64,000 nucleotides of DNA from Emticicia oligotrophica DSM 17448 (GCF_000263195.1 NC_018748.1:2728001-2792000); one strand, 5' to 3'; counted from the stretch's first letter, positions 26,047-34,519 are shown. Notes: generated by a model from the sequence alone, not told the origin. Made by a program: numbers and translations.

Positions 26047-26655
26047 TTAGGCTGAATATTTATTTGGAATCTCTATCACAAAATTTGTACTTAATACATT
26101 ACTTTCTACTTTACAACAAAGCCTTTCACCCACCTTTTTTACAATCAGATGCAGCTTTAATTGGTTTTGTTGTTTTCTAATTAACTCCTCTACTTGTTTA
26201 AAAGCAAAAAGCGGTTTTACTTGAATAGCCTCTGTTTTTATATTGGCTTCAATTTCCTGAAAAAACGAAAAATCTTCACCGACTCTCTTTTTTTCTAGTT
26301 CAAGATATAAAAGTATGGTTTCAATTTCTTGCGAAAGGGTAATGCTTTTTTGCTTCGAACTATTCGAAAGTGTTTTTAAAAGATTGGTAAATTCAGTCAA
26401 ATACTGAGCTGCTTCTAGTGGGCTATGCTGCAAAATATATTGCTTTATTGAATTTAGATTTCCATATAAGAACTGCTGATTCCCCATAATACCTTCAAGT
26501 TCAATAATTTTTTCTAATAGCCCCGTTTCTGTTTTTTTCTTGAAATACTTTAACAAGCTAAAACCAAGCATAAACAAAAGAAGAAGCATAATAAGTCCAT
26601 ACCAAATCCAATCGGAAGTGATAAGTAAAATTATGAGGTAAGTTGGTTGTTTCAT
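26047..26655 (-). CDS. Degenerate LytS/YehU-type histidine-kinase-like membrane protein
   Basis: A 202-residue protein with one strong membrane helix (IWYGLIMLLLLFMLGFSLLKYF). The region GNQQFLYGNLNSIKQYILQ, then YLTEFTNLLKTLSNSS and LSQEIETILLYLELEKKR, follows the His-kinase internal domain (PF06580) of LytS-type sensors. The phospho-acceptor (usually NPHFIFN) is replaced by NQQFLYG, and the C-terminal ATP-binding G boxes are not recognisable. It therefore probably cannot autophosphorylate. It may be a decoy or structural remnant of a LytTR-type system; no response regulator adjoins it. Confidence 0.6.
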   Translation of the reverse strand: MKQPTYLIILLITSDWIWYGLIMLLLLFMLGFSLLKYFKKKTETGLLEKIIELEGIMGNQQFLYGNLNSIKQYILQHSPLEAAQYLTEFTNLLKTLSNSSKQKSITLSQEIETILLYLELEKKRVGEDFSFFQEIEANIKTEAIQVKPLFAFKQVEELIRKQQNQLKLHLIVKKVGERLCCKVESNVLSTNFVIEIPNKYSA

Positions 26656-26804
26656 TTAAGCAGGCAAGGCTTATCGTTATTTTGTTTCAATATCTAAAGT
26701 TATTATACGTATAGCGATAAGCGAAGCCTAAATTAGTATTTGGTTGGTTTTTTGTGAAATTTGGTTGTTTTTTACGGAAATTTGGGAGCTGATGGCTCAT
26801 AAAA

Positions 26805-26830
26805 AAAGGCAGTGTTTCTGTACTGCCTTT
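26805..26830 (-). terminator. Terminator of the rhodanese-thioredoxin gene
   Basis: AAAGGCAGT (26805-26813) pairs with ACTGCCTTT (26822-26830). On the minus strand the stem is followed by a run of T, as in an intrinsic terminator, 35 bases after the stop codon. Confidence 0.8.
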
Positions 26831-26864
26831 CTACCCGAAAATAAAAGTCTCAATTTCTTTAGCT

Positions 26865-27581
26865 TTATTTCAATTTGGTCAAAACCTGTTTTAACTCCGT
26901 TTCTTCCATTTCGCCAACTCCACGCCACACTTGTTTTCCATTTTTGATAATTACATAGGTTGGAATCTCATCGACTTTAAAAATAGTGGCAATGTTATCG
27001 CTCTTTTCCGCATCTATCTTCAGTAATTTGATGTTTTTGTGTTCATCGGCTATTTTATTCAAAATCGGATTCATTTTCTTGCAGGGGCCACACCATTCCG
27101 CATAAAAATCAACCAAAATAATTTTATTTTCTTTTATGATTTTGTCAAGGTTATCGAGGGTAAAAGCTGCAATTGGTTGAGTAGTTGTATTGTTTGATAC
27201 ATAAGGTTTGCTTGATGAAGTCCATTTAGCAAAACCTCCTGCCATATCATAGACTTCCTTATAGCCCAAATCTCGTAAAAATACTGCAGCATCGGTACTT
27301 CTTCTTCCTGAAAAGCAATAAACAAACACGGGTTTGGATTTATCTAATTTTGCTTTAATGAGGTCTTCAAATGTATCATCATTAAAATTTAGGTTGATAG
27401 CTCTTTTCAGATGTCCTCGTGAATATTCTTCAGGTGTGCGAACATCTACCAGTTGAGCATTTTCAATTTTTTCATGAAGTTTACGGTCAAATTCATTGAT
27501 AGATAATAGGTATGGGTCTTGATTTTGACCAAAAGCATTTCCCATTAGAAGTAGTAAAACGATAAATTTAATCCGTTTCAT
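26865..27581 (-). CDS. Exported rhodanese-thioredoxin fusion protein
   Basis: A protein of about 238 residues from the ATG at 27581, which places a clean signal peptide first (FIVLLLLMGNAFGQ). Residues of about 25-120 are a rhodanese domain (VDVRTPEEYSRGHLKRAINL; catalytic-loop Cys in VYCFSGRRSTDAA; YDMAGGFAKW). After a Thr/Ser linker comes a thioredoxin domain (ILVDFYAEWCGPCKKMNPIL with the CGPC redox pair; IPTYVIIKNG). It probably acts in the periplasm in thiol-disulfide or sulfane-sulfur exchange, the rhodanese cysteine being reduced by the attached thioredoxin. Fusions of this type occur in Bacteroidota; the natural substrate is unknown. Confidence 0.9.
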   Translation of the reverse strand: MKRIKFIVLLLLMGNAFGQNQDPYLLSINEFDRKLHEKIENAQLVDVRTPEEYSRGHLKRAINLNFNDDTFEDLIKAKLDKSKPVFVYCFSGRRSTDAAVFLRDLGYKEVYDMAGGFAKWTSSSKPYVSNNTTTQPIAAFTLDNLDKIIKENKIILVDFYAEWCGPCKKMNPILNKIADEHKNIKLLKIDAEKSDNIATIFKVDEIPTYVIIKNGKQVWRGVGEMEETELKQVLTKLK

Positions 27582-27739
27582 TAGATTCAAAGATTTAAAG
27601 AATAGATGCAAACTAATCTACAAATTTCAAGCCAATTACTTATGTTTAATAATAACGAGGTGTTTCTGAGATTTCATTAAAATTTAAGCCTAAAATTGTA
27701 AAATACTAATGAATTATTTTTTAGTAGTACATCGACTTG

Positions 27740-27747
27740 TATTTTTG
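27740..27747 (+). promoter_or_regulatory. -7 promoter element of the M20 amidohydrolase gene
   Basis: TATTTTTG matches the TAnnTTTG consensus, 64 bases before the start codon. No convincing -33 element was assigned. Confidence 0.5.
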
Positions 27748-27811
27748 TGCATAGATTGTCCTTGCTTAAAGTTCGGACTGGGTTCTTTCATCATATATTA
27801 AATTATTTACC

Positions 27812-29002
27812 ATGTCAATTGATTTAAAAATAAAGCAATTAGCCAAAGATTATGCAGCTGAGGTTGTGGCTAATCGCCGACATCTACATACAAATCCCGA
27901 GTTGTCTTTTCAAGAATACAATACTGCAAAGTTTGTGGCTCAAAGGCTTAAAGAAATTGGTCTAACACCACAAGAAGGTATTGCAAATACTGGGGTGGTA
28001 GCTTTAGTTGAAGGTAAAAATCCTTCAAGTAAGGTAATTGGTTTACGGGCTGACATGGATGCCTTGCCTATTTTTGAGAAAAATGATGTGCCATATAAGT
28101 CGCAAAATGAAGGAGTGATGCATGCATGTGGGCATGATGTTCATACTTCATCATTGCTTGGAACTGCCAAAATACTTTATCAATTACGCGAGGAATTTGA
28201 AGGAACTGTGAAATTGGTTTTTCAACCAGCCGAAGAAAAAGCACCTGGTGGAGCATCAATTATGATTAAAGAAGGCGTACTTGAAAATCCTTCACCAGCA
28301 AGTATGCTTGGGCAGCATGTGGCACCCAATATTCCCGTTGGAAAAATTGGTTTTAGGGAAGGAATGTACATGGCTAGCACTGATGAAATATATATGACCA
28401 TTAAAGGTAAAGGTGGACACGGAGCAATGCCTGACCAGCTGATTGACCCTGTGCTTATTGCGTCACATGTGATAGTTTCTTTACAGCAAATAATATCTCG
28501 AAACCGTAAGCCTGCTAATCCTTCGGTGCTATCTTTTGGTCGATTTATTGCTGATGGTGTGACAAACGTAATTCCGAATGAAGTTACGATTCAAGGCACA
28601 TTCCGTTGCATGGATGAAGAATGGCGTGAAGATGGGCTTCGTCGTATGAAAAAAATGGCTGAGGGTATTTCAGAGGCAATGGGTGCTAAGTGTGAATTTG
28701 AAATTGTGAGAGGGTATCCTTTTTTAAAAAATCATCCAGAACTTACTCGCCGAATGAAGGCAGAAGCGATTAATTATATGGGAAGTGACAATGTAATTGA
28801 CCTTGACCTTTGGATGGCAGGTGAAGATTTTGCGTTTTATTCTCAAGTGGTTGACTCGTGTTTCTATCGTCTTGGTACTCGCAATGAAGCCAAGGGGATT
28901 ATTTCTGGAGTACATACACCTACTTTTGATATTGATGAGTCGGCTCTTGAGATTGGTCCTGGTTTAATGTCATGGTTGGCCATTAGAGAATTGCAACAAT
29001 AA
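27812..29002 (+). CDS. M20 family amidohydrolase (N-acyl amino acid hydrolase type)
   Basis: A 396-residue cytoplasmic metallopeptidase of the M20D/hippuricase group, which removes acyl groups from N-acyl amino acids or related amides. Opening RRHLHTNPELSFQEYNTAKFV; metal ligands and catalytic residues in LRADMDALPI, HACGHDVHTSSLLGTA, FQPAEEKAPGGA and GQHVAP; dimerisation lid at about 180-290 (GKGGHGAMPDQLIDPV); C-terminal GEDFAFYSQVVDSCFYRLG and GVHTPTFDID. The substrate cannot be specified from the sequence. A single gene with its own promoter, followed by an array of short repeats. Confidence 0.92.
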   Translation: MSIDLKIKQLAKDYAAEVVANRRHLHTNPELSFQEYNTAKFVAQRLKEIGLTPQEGIANTGVVALVEGKNPSSKVIGLRADMDALPIFEKNDVPYKSQNEGVMHACGHDVHTSSLLGTAKILYQLREEFEGTVKLVFQPAEEKAPGGASIMIKEGVLENPSPASMLGQHVAPNIPVGKIGFREGMYMASTDEIYMTIKGKGGHGAMPDQLIDPVLIASHVIVSLQQIISRNRKPANPSVLSFGRFIADGVTNVIPNEVTIQGTFRCMDEEWREDGLRRMKKMAEGISEAMGAKCEFEIVRGYPFLKNHPELTRRMKAEAINYMGSDNVIDLDLWMAGEDFAFYSQVVDSCFYRLGTRNEAKGIISGVHTPTFDIDESALEIGPGLMSWLAIRELQQ

Positions 29003-29036
29003 GGTGTGCAGAATTCCAGAATGACAAGTAATTCTA

Positions 29037-29096
29037 CCACTTACTGGAAATACACCGCCACTTACTGGATAGCATTGATTTACAGCCACTTTGGTG
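29037..29096. repeat. Short direct repeats resembling an insertion-sequence end
   Basis: CCACTTACTGGA occurs at 29037-29048 and again at 29058-29069, exactly 21 bases apart, with a third variant CCACTTTGGTG at 29086-29096. Multiple short terminal repeats at such spacing resemble IS21-type ends, but no transposase or second end is present. It may be a solo remnant. Confidence 0.35.
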
Positions 29097-29192
29097 TCTT
29101 TTTGTACTAAGTCCGTTTAATAAGTTTTGAATCAAAAGGTTGCTTTTTTTAAATTATTGAGTGATTTTTGACGAAAAAAAACTGCTAGGTTC

Positions 29193-29507
29193 ATGAGGAC
29201 TGTAATGATTATTATACAAATTTGTGGGGGACTAACTTTTATACCGTGGTTCATGATTGCGGGTTTGGCTTTTTTGGTTTTTGACTCACCAAGAACAACT
29301 CGTCGTTTTTTTCCTTGGGCTCTAATTTTTCTGGTTTATTCATATCCCTTCATTGTGGGCGGAAGTTATTGGTGGGCATGGTCAAGTGTAATTTTAGGAA
29401 ATTATACAATCGGTTGTTTATGGAGCTGTTTGCCTTTGATAATTTTTATTTTAGGTTATTTCCTAATTGCCCAACGAACTGATTTATTGAAAAGATATAG
29501 AAGGTAG
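29193..29507 (+). CDS. Small hypothetical membrane protein
   Basis: A 104-residue protein with about three hydrophobic helices (IIIQICGGLTFIPWFMIAGLAFLVF, WALIFLVYSYPFIVGG, LWSCLPLIIFILGYFLIA) and a basic C-terminus (RTDLLKRYRR). No family recognised. The start is the ATG at 29193, and an upstream ATG in the same frame is not seen. It is followed by a good terminator, which supports a real transcript ending here. Confidence 0.65.
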   Translation: MRTVMIIIQICGGLTFIPWFMIAGLAFLVFDSPRTTRRFFPWALIFLVYSYPFIVGGSYWWAWSSVILGNYTIGCLWSCLPLIIFILGYFLIAQRTDLLKRYRR

Positions 29508-29530
29508 ATTTTCTAATAGTTATCATGTGA

Positions 29531-29562
29531 AAGCCTAACAAATCCTTTGAAATGTTAGGCTT
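29531..29562. terminator. Bidirectional terminator
   Basis: AAGCCTAACA (29531-29540) pairs with TGTTAGGCTT (29553-29562), followed by six T. It lies between the convergent small membrane protein and DUF58 genes. Confidence 0.8.
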
Positions 29563-29588
29563 TTTTATGTTTAGAGAAGATAGTTAGC

Positions 29589-30485
29589 TTATTTTCGTCT
29601 TTTTGCTAAAAAAGCAGATAAGATAGGGTTGAAGCCCTGATTAATATCAGCTTCAATAAAATCTATTTTATATTGTCCACATTTGAGTTTTAAATCATGA
29701 TAAAACCCTTTGATGGCACTTTGATATTGTTCTTTTACCTGAGATGGTTGTGCTTTAACTTTTTCGCCTGTTTCTAAATCAATGAACTCGTACGGACGTT
29801 CTTCGAAATTAAAATCTTCTTCAGTATTTTTATCAATTACGTGAAAAAGCAATACTTCATGTAAGTTGTGGCGAAGATGCTGCATAGCCGAAAATAATCT
29901 TTCAGAATTGTTGATGTCATCAAACATATCGCTGAAAATAACAACTAATGAGCGTTTATGAATTTTTTCGGCAATTTCGTGGAGTGTATCCACAACGGAA
30001 GTTTTTTTCTGCGGCTTTGGTTTTTTGAGGAGTGTATCCAAATCCATGAAAATCTTGTGTATATGTGAAGGTGTAGATTTTACAGGGGTTTGAATCTCTA
30101 TTTTATCGGAAAAACTAAGTAAACTTACGGCATCACGTTGTTTCTGAAGCATGTATGCTAAAGCTCCCGCAGCCAAAGTACTGAAAACAATTTTTCCATT
30201 ATTTTTTTCTGGATAATACATCGAAGAAGATGTATCAATTAGTAAATGACAACGAAGATTGGTTTCCTCTTCATAACGTTTTACGTACAGTCGGTCAGTT
30301 TTAGCAAATACCTTCCAGTCGATATAGCGTGTACTTTCTCCAGTATTATAGAGTCGGTGTTCTGCAAATTCAACGGAAAATCCATGAAAAGGCGATTTAT
30401 GTAAGCCAGTGATAAATCCTTCAACCAATTGTTTGGCTAAAAATTCAACATTGCCATATTCACGTATTTTTGCTAAATCTAACAT
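29589..30485 (-). CDS. DUF58 domain protein
   Basis: A 298-residue cytoplasmic protein with the DUF58 signature: FSVEFAEHRLYNTGESTRYIDWKVFAKTDRLYVKRYEEET, then a von Willebrand A-like MIDAS motif (LLIDTSSSMYYPE). DUF58 proteins usually accompany MoxR AAA+ ATPases and VWA proteins in systems tied to cell-envelope assembly or metalloprotein maturation. No MoxR gene is next to it; instead it starts 2 bases after the rlpA-like stop, so the two genes are translationally close and probably co-transcribed. Confidence 0.88.
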   Translation of the reverse strand: MLDLAKIREYGNVEFLAKQLVEGFITGLHKSPFHGFSVEFAEHRLYNTGESTRYIDWKVFAKTDRLYVKRYEEETNLRCHLLIDTSSSMYYPEKNNGKIVFSTLAAGALAYMLQKQRDAVSLLSFSDKIEIQTPVKSTPSHIHKIFMDLDTLLKKPKPQKKTSVVDTLHEIAEKIHKRSLVVIFSDMFDDINNSERLFSAMQHLRHNLHEVLLFHVIDKNTEEDFNFEERPYEFIDLETGEKVKAQPSQVKEQYQSAIKGFYHDLKLKCGQYKIDFIEADINQGFNPILSAFLAKRRK

Positions 30486-30487
30486 AA

Positions 30488-31087
30488 CTATTTCTTTTTC
30501 GTTGTGCTACTTGGCTTTTTGGCAGCTGCTTTTTTAGGGCTTGTTTTCTTTTTTGTTTGTTTCTTTACTGCCTTTTTCCTAGGCTTAGGAACTGTCTTTT
30601 TTAGCACATTGGGTGGATTTATCACCGCAATTTTATTTTCTTCTTCCGGCCCCACGAGGTTCATCGAATTTTCAATGATACTTTCTGGTCGAGTAATAAT
30701 TACTACACCATTATCGCCTACAACCATTGCTTTAACTTTGGCTGTGCCGCTTTGAAACATATCAAGAAGTTCTGCAGCATCGTGCGAAACATCTAAAATT
30801 CTACTTCTTCTGAATGGCCCTCTATCATTAACTCTTACAATGCACCATTTATTGTTAGCCAAATTTGTTACTTCAAGCATCGTACCAAAAGGCAGCGATG
30901 GATGTGCACAAGTTAATTCACCTTTCTTCAAAATTTCACCACTTGCTGTTTTTCTGCCATAAAATTTCTTGCCATAATAGGAAGCTATTCCTGATGACTC
31001 AGAGCCTAAAACTGCGTTTTGACTGTATATAAATAGGGGTTTTGCTATTAAAAAGAGGAAAAATAAGCTTATTCTCTTCAATATCAT
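30488..31087 (-). CDS. RlpA-like septal ring lytic transglycosylase / DPBB protein
   Basis: A 199-residue exported protein with a signal-like N-terminus (ISLFFLFLIAKPLFIYSQ). The double-psi beta-barrel motif is clear: GIASYYGKKFYGRKTASGE, then AHPSLPFGTMLEVTNLANNKW and VRVNDRGPFRRSRILDVSHDAAELL; the conserved His and Asp of RlpA family members are present. RlpA cleaves naked glycan strands of peptidoglycan at the septum. The SPOR domain of E. coli RlpA is missing; instead the last 45 residues are a Lys/Pro/Ala-rich tail (KKTSPKKAAAKK), possibly for binding anionic wall or membrane. It is first in a two-gene unit with DUF58. Confidence 0.88.
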   Translation of the reverse strand: MILKRISLFFLFLIAKPLFIYSQNAVLGSESSGIASYYGKKFYGRKTASGEILKKGELTCAHPSLPFGTMLEVTNLANNKWCIVRVNDRGPFRRSRILDVSHDAAELLDMFQSGTAKVKAMVVGDNGVVIITRPESIIENSMNLVGPEEENKIAVINPPNVLKKTVPKPRKKAVKKQTKKKTSPKKAAAKKPSSTTKKK

Positions 31088-31272
31088 TATTCGCTAAAGT
31101 TGATTACGAAGTGCATAGTTACGAATTTTTTCGCAATGACCGAAACAAAAAGATATTTCACCCCATCAGAAAAAGTAGTCTTAGGTATAAGTTTTGTATA
31201 GTTTGAAATGAAAATAATATAATTTTTAACTAAAAAACATTATAAAAATTTTTCATAAAAATAATTAAATTA

Positions 31273-31280
31273 TATATTTG
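31273..31280 (+). promoter_or_regulatory. -7 promoter element of the PUR-family gene
   Basis: TATATTTG matches TAnnTTTG and lies 35 bases before the GTG start. Confidence 0.5.
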
Positions 31281-31314
31281 GAATTCATTCTAAACTCTAA
31301 AACCTAAAAGGATT

Positions 31315-31665
31315 GTGGAAAGAGAAGACAGAGACAAAATTTACTCCAAGCGTGTAAGAGCGGGTAAACGTACTTATTTCTTCGATGTAAGAAGTACTCG
31401 TTCGAGCGACTACTACCTAACTATTACTGAAAGCCGTCGTTTCCAAAAAGATGGTGGATTTGTTTTCGAAAAAAGCAAGATGTTCGTTTACAAAGAAGAT
31501 TTCAACAAGTTCTTGGATGCACTTCAAGAAACAGTTGAGCACATTAAGAGCGAACTAATGCCTGATTACGATTTCGACCAATTCAAAAATGAAGAAACCA
31601 GCAATAATGCTGAAGCCCTCGATGACGATTATGCAAGTGGCGGTTCAGATTTAAAGTGGGATTAG
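31315..31665 (+). CDS. PUR-family DNA/RNA-binding protein (DUF3276)
   Basis: A 116-residue protein with a GTG start. It shows the compact PUR fold typical of Bacteroidota DUF3276 proteins: KIYSKRVRAGKRTYFFDVRSTRSSDYYLTITESRR, then KSKMFVYKEDFNKFLDALQETVEHI. The C-terminal 40 residues are acidic and presumably disordered (DYDFDQFKNEETS and following). PUR repeats bind purine-rich single-stranded DNA and RNA. The biological role in these bacteria is not established. A strong AT-rich promoter precedes it and it is monocistronic. Confidence 0.92.
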   Translation: MEREDRDKIYSKRVRAGKRTYFFDVRSTRSSDYYLTITESRRFQKDGGFVFEKSKMFVYKEDFNKFLDALQETVEHIKSELMPDYDFDQFKNEETSNNAEALDDDYASGGSDLKWD

Positions 31666-31842
31666 TACCTCTGCCAAACACCATTTTCTTGTGATTGGTT
31701 ATTAAACTAAACCTCTCACTAGTATATCTTTTTAAATACCTTTCTTAATAGGTGTTTGGAAAGATATTTTTTTATACTTCTCAAAGAACGATGTTCTCCT
31801 ATTTAAAGCTGAATTAATGATTGATAATTGAGGCTTTTATCG

Positions 31843-31850
31843 TAATTTTG
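31843..31850 (+). promoter_or_regulatory. -7 promoter element of ychF
   Basis: TAATTTTG matches TAnnTTTG, 70 bases before the ychF start, with TTG at 31821-31823 as a possible -33 element. Confidence 0.5.
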
Positions 31851-31920
31851 CACCCTCATTTAATAAATAAACTAAACAAAGGTTTGTATTGGCTCCAAAC
31901 CAACAAACTATTATAAAAAT

Positions 31921-33024
31921 ATGGCTTTACAAGTCGGTATCGTAGGTTTGCCTAATGTAGGCAAATCGACTCTTTTCAATGCAGTATCTAATAGTGCAAA
32001 AGCACAGGCAAGTAATTATCGTTTTTGTACCATCGACCCTAACGTGGGTTTAGTTGATGTGCCAGATGAGCGTTTGAATAAATTAGCAGAATTAGTGAAA
32101 CCTAATCGTATTGTTCCGACACAAATCGAAATTGTTGATATTGCTGGTTTAGTACGTGGAGCAAGTAAAGGTGAAGGTTTAGGTAATAAATTCTTAGGAA
32201 ATATCCGTGAGGTTGATGCCATTATTCATGTAATCAGATGTTTTGAAGATGAAAATATCTTACGTGAAGAAGGTGCAATTAACCCCGTTAGCGATAAAGA
32301 AATTATCGATACTGAACTTCAATTGAAAGATTTGGAGAGTGTCGAAAAGAAAATGCAAAAAATTGAGAAACAAGCTCGTGTAGGAAATGATGCGAAAGCT
32401 AAAGCAGAATACGATGTTTTGAAGCGTTGCCAAGAATGGTTGATGCAAGGCAAAAGTGTTCGTGAATTAGGTCTTACGAAAGAAGAACTACCGGCCATTG
32501 CTGATTTATTTTTGCTTTCTATCAAACCTGTTCTTTATGTAGCCAACGTAGATGAAGCTTCGATGCTCACTGGAAACCAATATTCGGAGGCACTACAAAA
32601 GGTTGCTGATGCAGAAAAAGCACAAATGATAGTCTTGAACAACTCGGTAGAAGCTCAAATCACCGAATTAGAAGATGCCGATGATAAACTAATGTTCTTG
32701 GAAGAATATGGTTTAACCGAACCGGGTTTAAATCGTTTGATTCGTTCGGCGTATAAACTTTTAAATTTACGCACGTATTTCACGGCGGGTGTACAAGAAG
32801 TAAGAGCTTGGACCATACAAGAAGGTTGGAAAGCCCCACAAGCTGCTAGTGTGATTCACACCGATTTTGAAAAAGGTTTTATCAAAGCTGAAGTAATTGC
32901 TTTTGCAGATTACGTGAAGCATGGTTCTGAAGCTGCTTGTCGTGACGCTGGTCGTCTAAGAATTGAAGGAAAAGAATACGTAGTTGCTGATGGTGATGTG
33001 ATGCACTTCAGATTTAATGTATAG
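31921..33024 (+). CDS. ychF: Redox-regulated ATPase YchF (OLA1 family)
   Basis: A 367-residue Obg-family P-loop ATPase. G1 is [15 protein letters not shown]3 is [20 protein letters not shown], and the G4 position reads NVDE rather than NKxD, the change that makes YchF prefer ATP to GTP. A coiled-coil insertion sits at about 130-170 and the C-terminal TGS domain at about 280-367 ([31 protein letters not shown]). YchF binds the ribosome and modulates translation and oxidative-stress responses. It is flanked by its own promoter and a terminator, so it is a single-gene unit. Confidence 0.96.
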   Translation: MALQVGIVGLPNVGKSTLFNAVSNSAKAQASNYRFCTIDPNVGLVDVPDERLNKLAELVKPNRIVPTQIEIVDIAGLVRGASKGEGLGNKFLGNIREVDAIIHVIRCFEDENILREEGAINPVSDKEIIDTELQLKDLESVEKKMQKIEKQARVGNDAKAKAEYDVLKRCQEWLMQGKSVRELGLTKEELPAIADLFLLSIKPVLYVANVDEASMLTGNQYSEALQKVADAEKAQMIVLNNSVEAQITELEDADDKLMFLEEYGLTEPGLNRLIRSAYKLLNLRTYFTAGVQEVRAWTIQEGWKAPQAASVIHTDFEKGFIKAEVIAFADYVKHGSEAACRDAGRLRIEGKEYVVADGDVMHFRFNV

Positions 33025-33052
33025 AAAATAAATTCAAATATTTGAATACAAC

Positions 33053-33084
33053 ATGGCACGTCTTACTTTTTGTAGGCGTGCCAT
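33053..33084 (+). terminator. ychF terminator
   Basis: ATGGCACG (33053-33060) pairs with CGTGCCAT (33077-33084), followed by ATTTTTTT. Confidence 0.8.
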
Positions 33085-33288
33085 ATTTTTTTACTTATGA
33101 TTATTATCGCTGGAGTTTCTTATCAACTTTTCTCTGCTTGGAAAAAATTTGTGTATTTTCTGTAATGTAATTTTATTATAATATCATACATCGAAATAGT
33201 AATAGGATTAAAAAAAGGTTAATTCTTGCGTGTTTTATGATAAATCTTTAGTTGTTAACGTTTAAACAGAAAAATATGCTTAAAAGTA

Positions 33289-33320
33289 TTGCAACTTCTT
33301 TTAGAGTTTACTTACATTTG
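33289..33320 (+). promoter_or_regulatory. Promoter of the Lys-rich exported protein gene
   Basis: TACATTTG (33313-33320) matches the -7 consensus; TTG at 33289-33291 lies 21 bases upstream as a plausible -33 element. The start codon is 61 bases further on. Confidence 0.5.
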
Positions 33321-33381
33321 GCAGATTTTATTCCAATAGACTAAAGTTAAACATTTACAAAAATCAAAACCAATTAACAAC

Positions 33382-33921
33382 ATGAAAAACTTATTTTCAC
33401 TATTATTTATGTGCTTTTTGAGTTTGGCTGTCATGACTTCAACAGCTCAAGATGAGAAGAAAGGCTCAAAGGGTGGTTCGAAGGGAAAGGCAAAGACAGA
33501 AAAAGCAGATAAAAAAGATAAGCCAGAAAAAGAAAAGGCTGATAAGAAAGATAAAGCAGACAAAAAAGAAAAATCAGATGCTAAGGAAAAAGCAACTGAC
33601 AAAAAGGATAAAGCTGATAAAAAAGATAAATCAGACGCGAAGGAAAAATCGACTGATAAAAAAGAAAAGACAGAAAAAGTAGATAAAAAAGAGAAAAAGG
33701 CCAACGATAAAGACAATACTGTTAAGCCCGCTCCAAAGCCAAATACCAAAGATGATAGCAAAGAAGCAGATGCTTCTACTCGTAAGAAAGTAGCGGGTGC
33801 TGACAAGCAAATTGGTAAAGACGAGAAAGGCCGTACTATCTTCCAAGGTCCTCGTGGTGGACAGTATTATATCAATTCAAATGGTAATAAGACTTATTTG
33901 AAGGCAGATGGTAAACTGTAA
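33382..33921 (+). CDS. Exported Lys/Asp-rich repeat protein with PBCV-type basic adaptor domain
   Basis: A 179-residue protein. Signal peptide (LLFMCFLSLAVMTSTAQ); residues of about 25-115 are low-complexity repeats of KADKKDK, KSDAKEK and KTEKVDKKEK types, highly charged and probably disordered. The last 35 residues (IGKDEKGRTIFQGPRGGQYY, then INSNGNKTYLKADG) match the PBCV-specific basic adaptor motif first noted in chlorovirus proteins and later in some bacterial exported proteins. The repeat tract makes the reverse strand open too, but only this frame has a signal peptide and a domain. Function unknown; binding polyanions at the cell surface is a guess. Confidence 0.82.
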   Translation: MKNLFSLLFMCFLSLAVMTSTAQDEKKGSKGGSKGKAKTEKADKKDKPEKEKADKKDKADKKEKSDAKEKATDKKDKADKKDKSDAKEKSTDKKEKTEKVDKKEKKANDKDNTVKPAPKPNTKDDSKEADASTRKKVAGADKQIGKDEKGRTIFQGPRGGQYYINSNGNKTYLKADGKL

Positions 33922-33937
33922 TTAGTCGAAGTCATAA

Positions 33938-33975
33938 ATAAAATCCCCAGTTCCTAAAAGAATTGGGGATTTTAT
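33938..33975. terminator. Bidirectional terminator
   Basis: ATAAAATCCCCA (33938-33949) pairs perfectly with TGGGGATTTTAT (33964-33975), between the convergent Lys-rich protein gene and mog. Confidence 0.8.
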
Positions 33976-33994
33976 TTATATAAGCTTTTAGAAA

Positions 33995-34519
33995 CTAAGC
34001 TTTAGGTCTAAATTCTTTCATCACTTCTTGATTACACACCAAATAAGGCCCTTCTATTAAATCAATACAATAAGGAATAGCAGGGAAAACCGCATCGAGA
34101 CATTGACGTATCGCTTTAGGTTTACCCGGTAGGTTTACAATTAACGATTTATTTCTAATTCCAGCAGTTTGGCGTGAAAGAATGGCAGTTGGAACATACT
34201 TAAGGCTTTCTTGACGCATTAATTCGCCAAAACCAGGCATCATTTTCTGGCACACCGCTTCGGTTGCCTCAGGTGTAACATCGCGAGGGGCAGGGCCAGT
34301 ACCTCCAGTGGTTACTATCAAGCAGCAGCCGTGCTCATCGGCCATTTCAATGAGGGTTTTAGAAATTAAATCTTGCTCGTCAGGTATTACCTTGTAAACG
34401 GTTTCAAAATCAGAAACTAAATATTCTTTTAGGGTTTCTACCACTGCTTTTCCTGGAATATCTTCATAAATACCCGCACTTGCACGGTCAGAAACATTAA
34501 TTACACCTATTTTTATCAT
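33995..34519 (-). CDS. mog: Molybdopterin adenylyltransferase (MogA/MoaB family)
   Basis: A 174-residue cytoplasmic enzyme of molybdenum-cofactor synthesis that activates molybdopterin by adenylylation before metal insertion. Signatures: IGVINVSDRASAGIYEDIPG, the nucleotide-binding loop LIVTTGGTGPAPRDVTPEA, and SLIVNLPGKPKAIRQCLDAVFPAIPYCIDLI. Length fits MogA. No other moa or moe gene is in the window, so the rest of the pathway is encoded elsewhere. Confidence 0.93.
   Translation of the reverse strand: MIKIGVINVSDRASAGIYEDIPGKAVVETLKEYLVSDFETVYKVIPDEQDLISKTLIEMADEHGCCLIVTTGGTGPAPRDVTPEATEAVCQKMMPGFGELMRQESLKYVPTAILSRQTAGIRNKSLIVNLPGKPKAIRQCLDAVFPAIPYCIDLIEGPYLVCNQEVMKEFRPKA

Larger units (their letters stand above)
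33025..33381. other. 357-base intergenic region
   Basis: It contains the ychF terminator (33053-33084) and, near the right end, a promoter for the Lys-rich exported protein. The middle part is A/T-rich with no gene or RNA that I can recognise. Confidence 0.6.

Noticed and set aside
25977-26180. A 67-residue plus-strand reading frame overlapping the degenerate kinase gene
   Set aside because: Most of it is antisense to the longer, domain-bearing minus-strand gene and it shows no recognisable motif.
33447-33806. A minus-strand reading frame rich in Ser, Leu and Phe opposite the Lys-rich protein
   Set aside because: It arises from the repetitive AAA/GAT codons on the other strand. The plus frame has a signal peptide and domain, so the reverse is a shadow.
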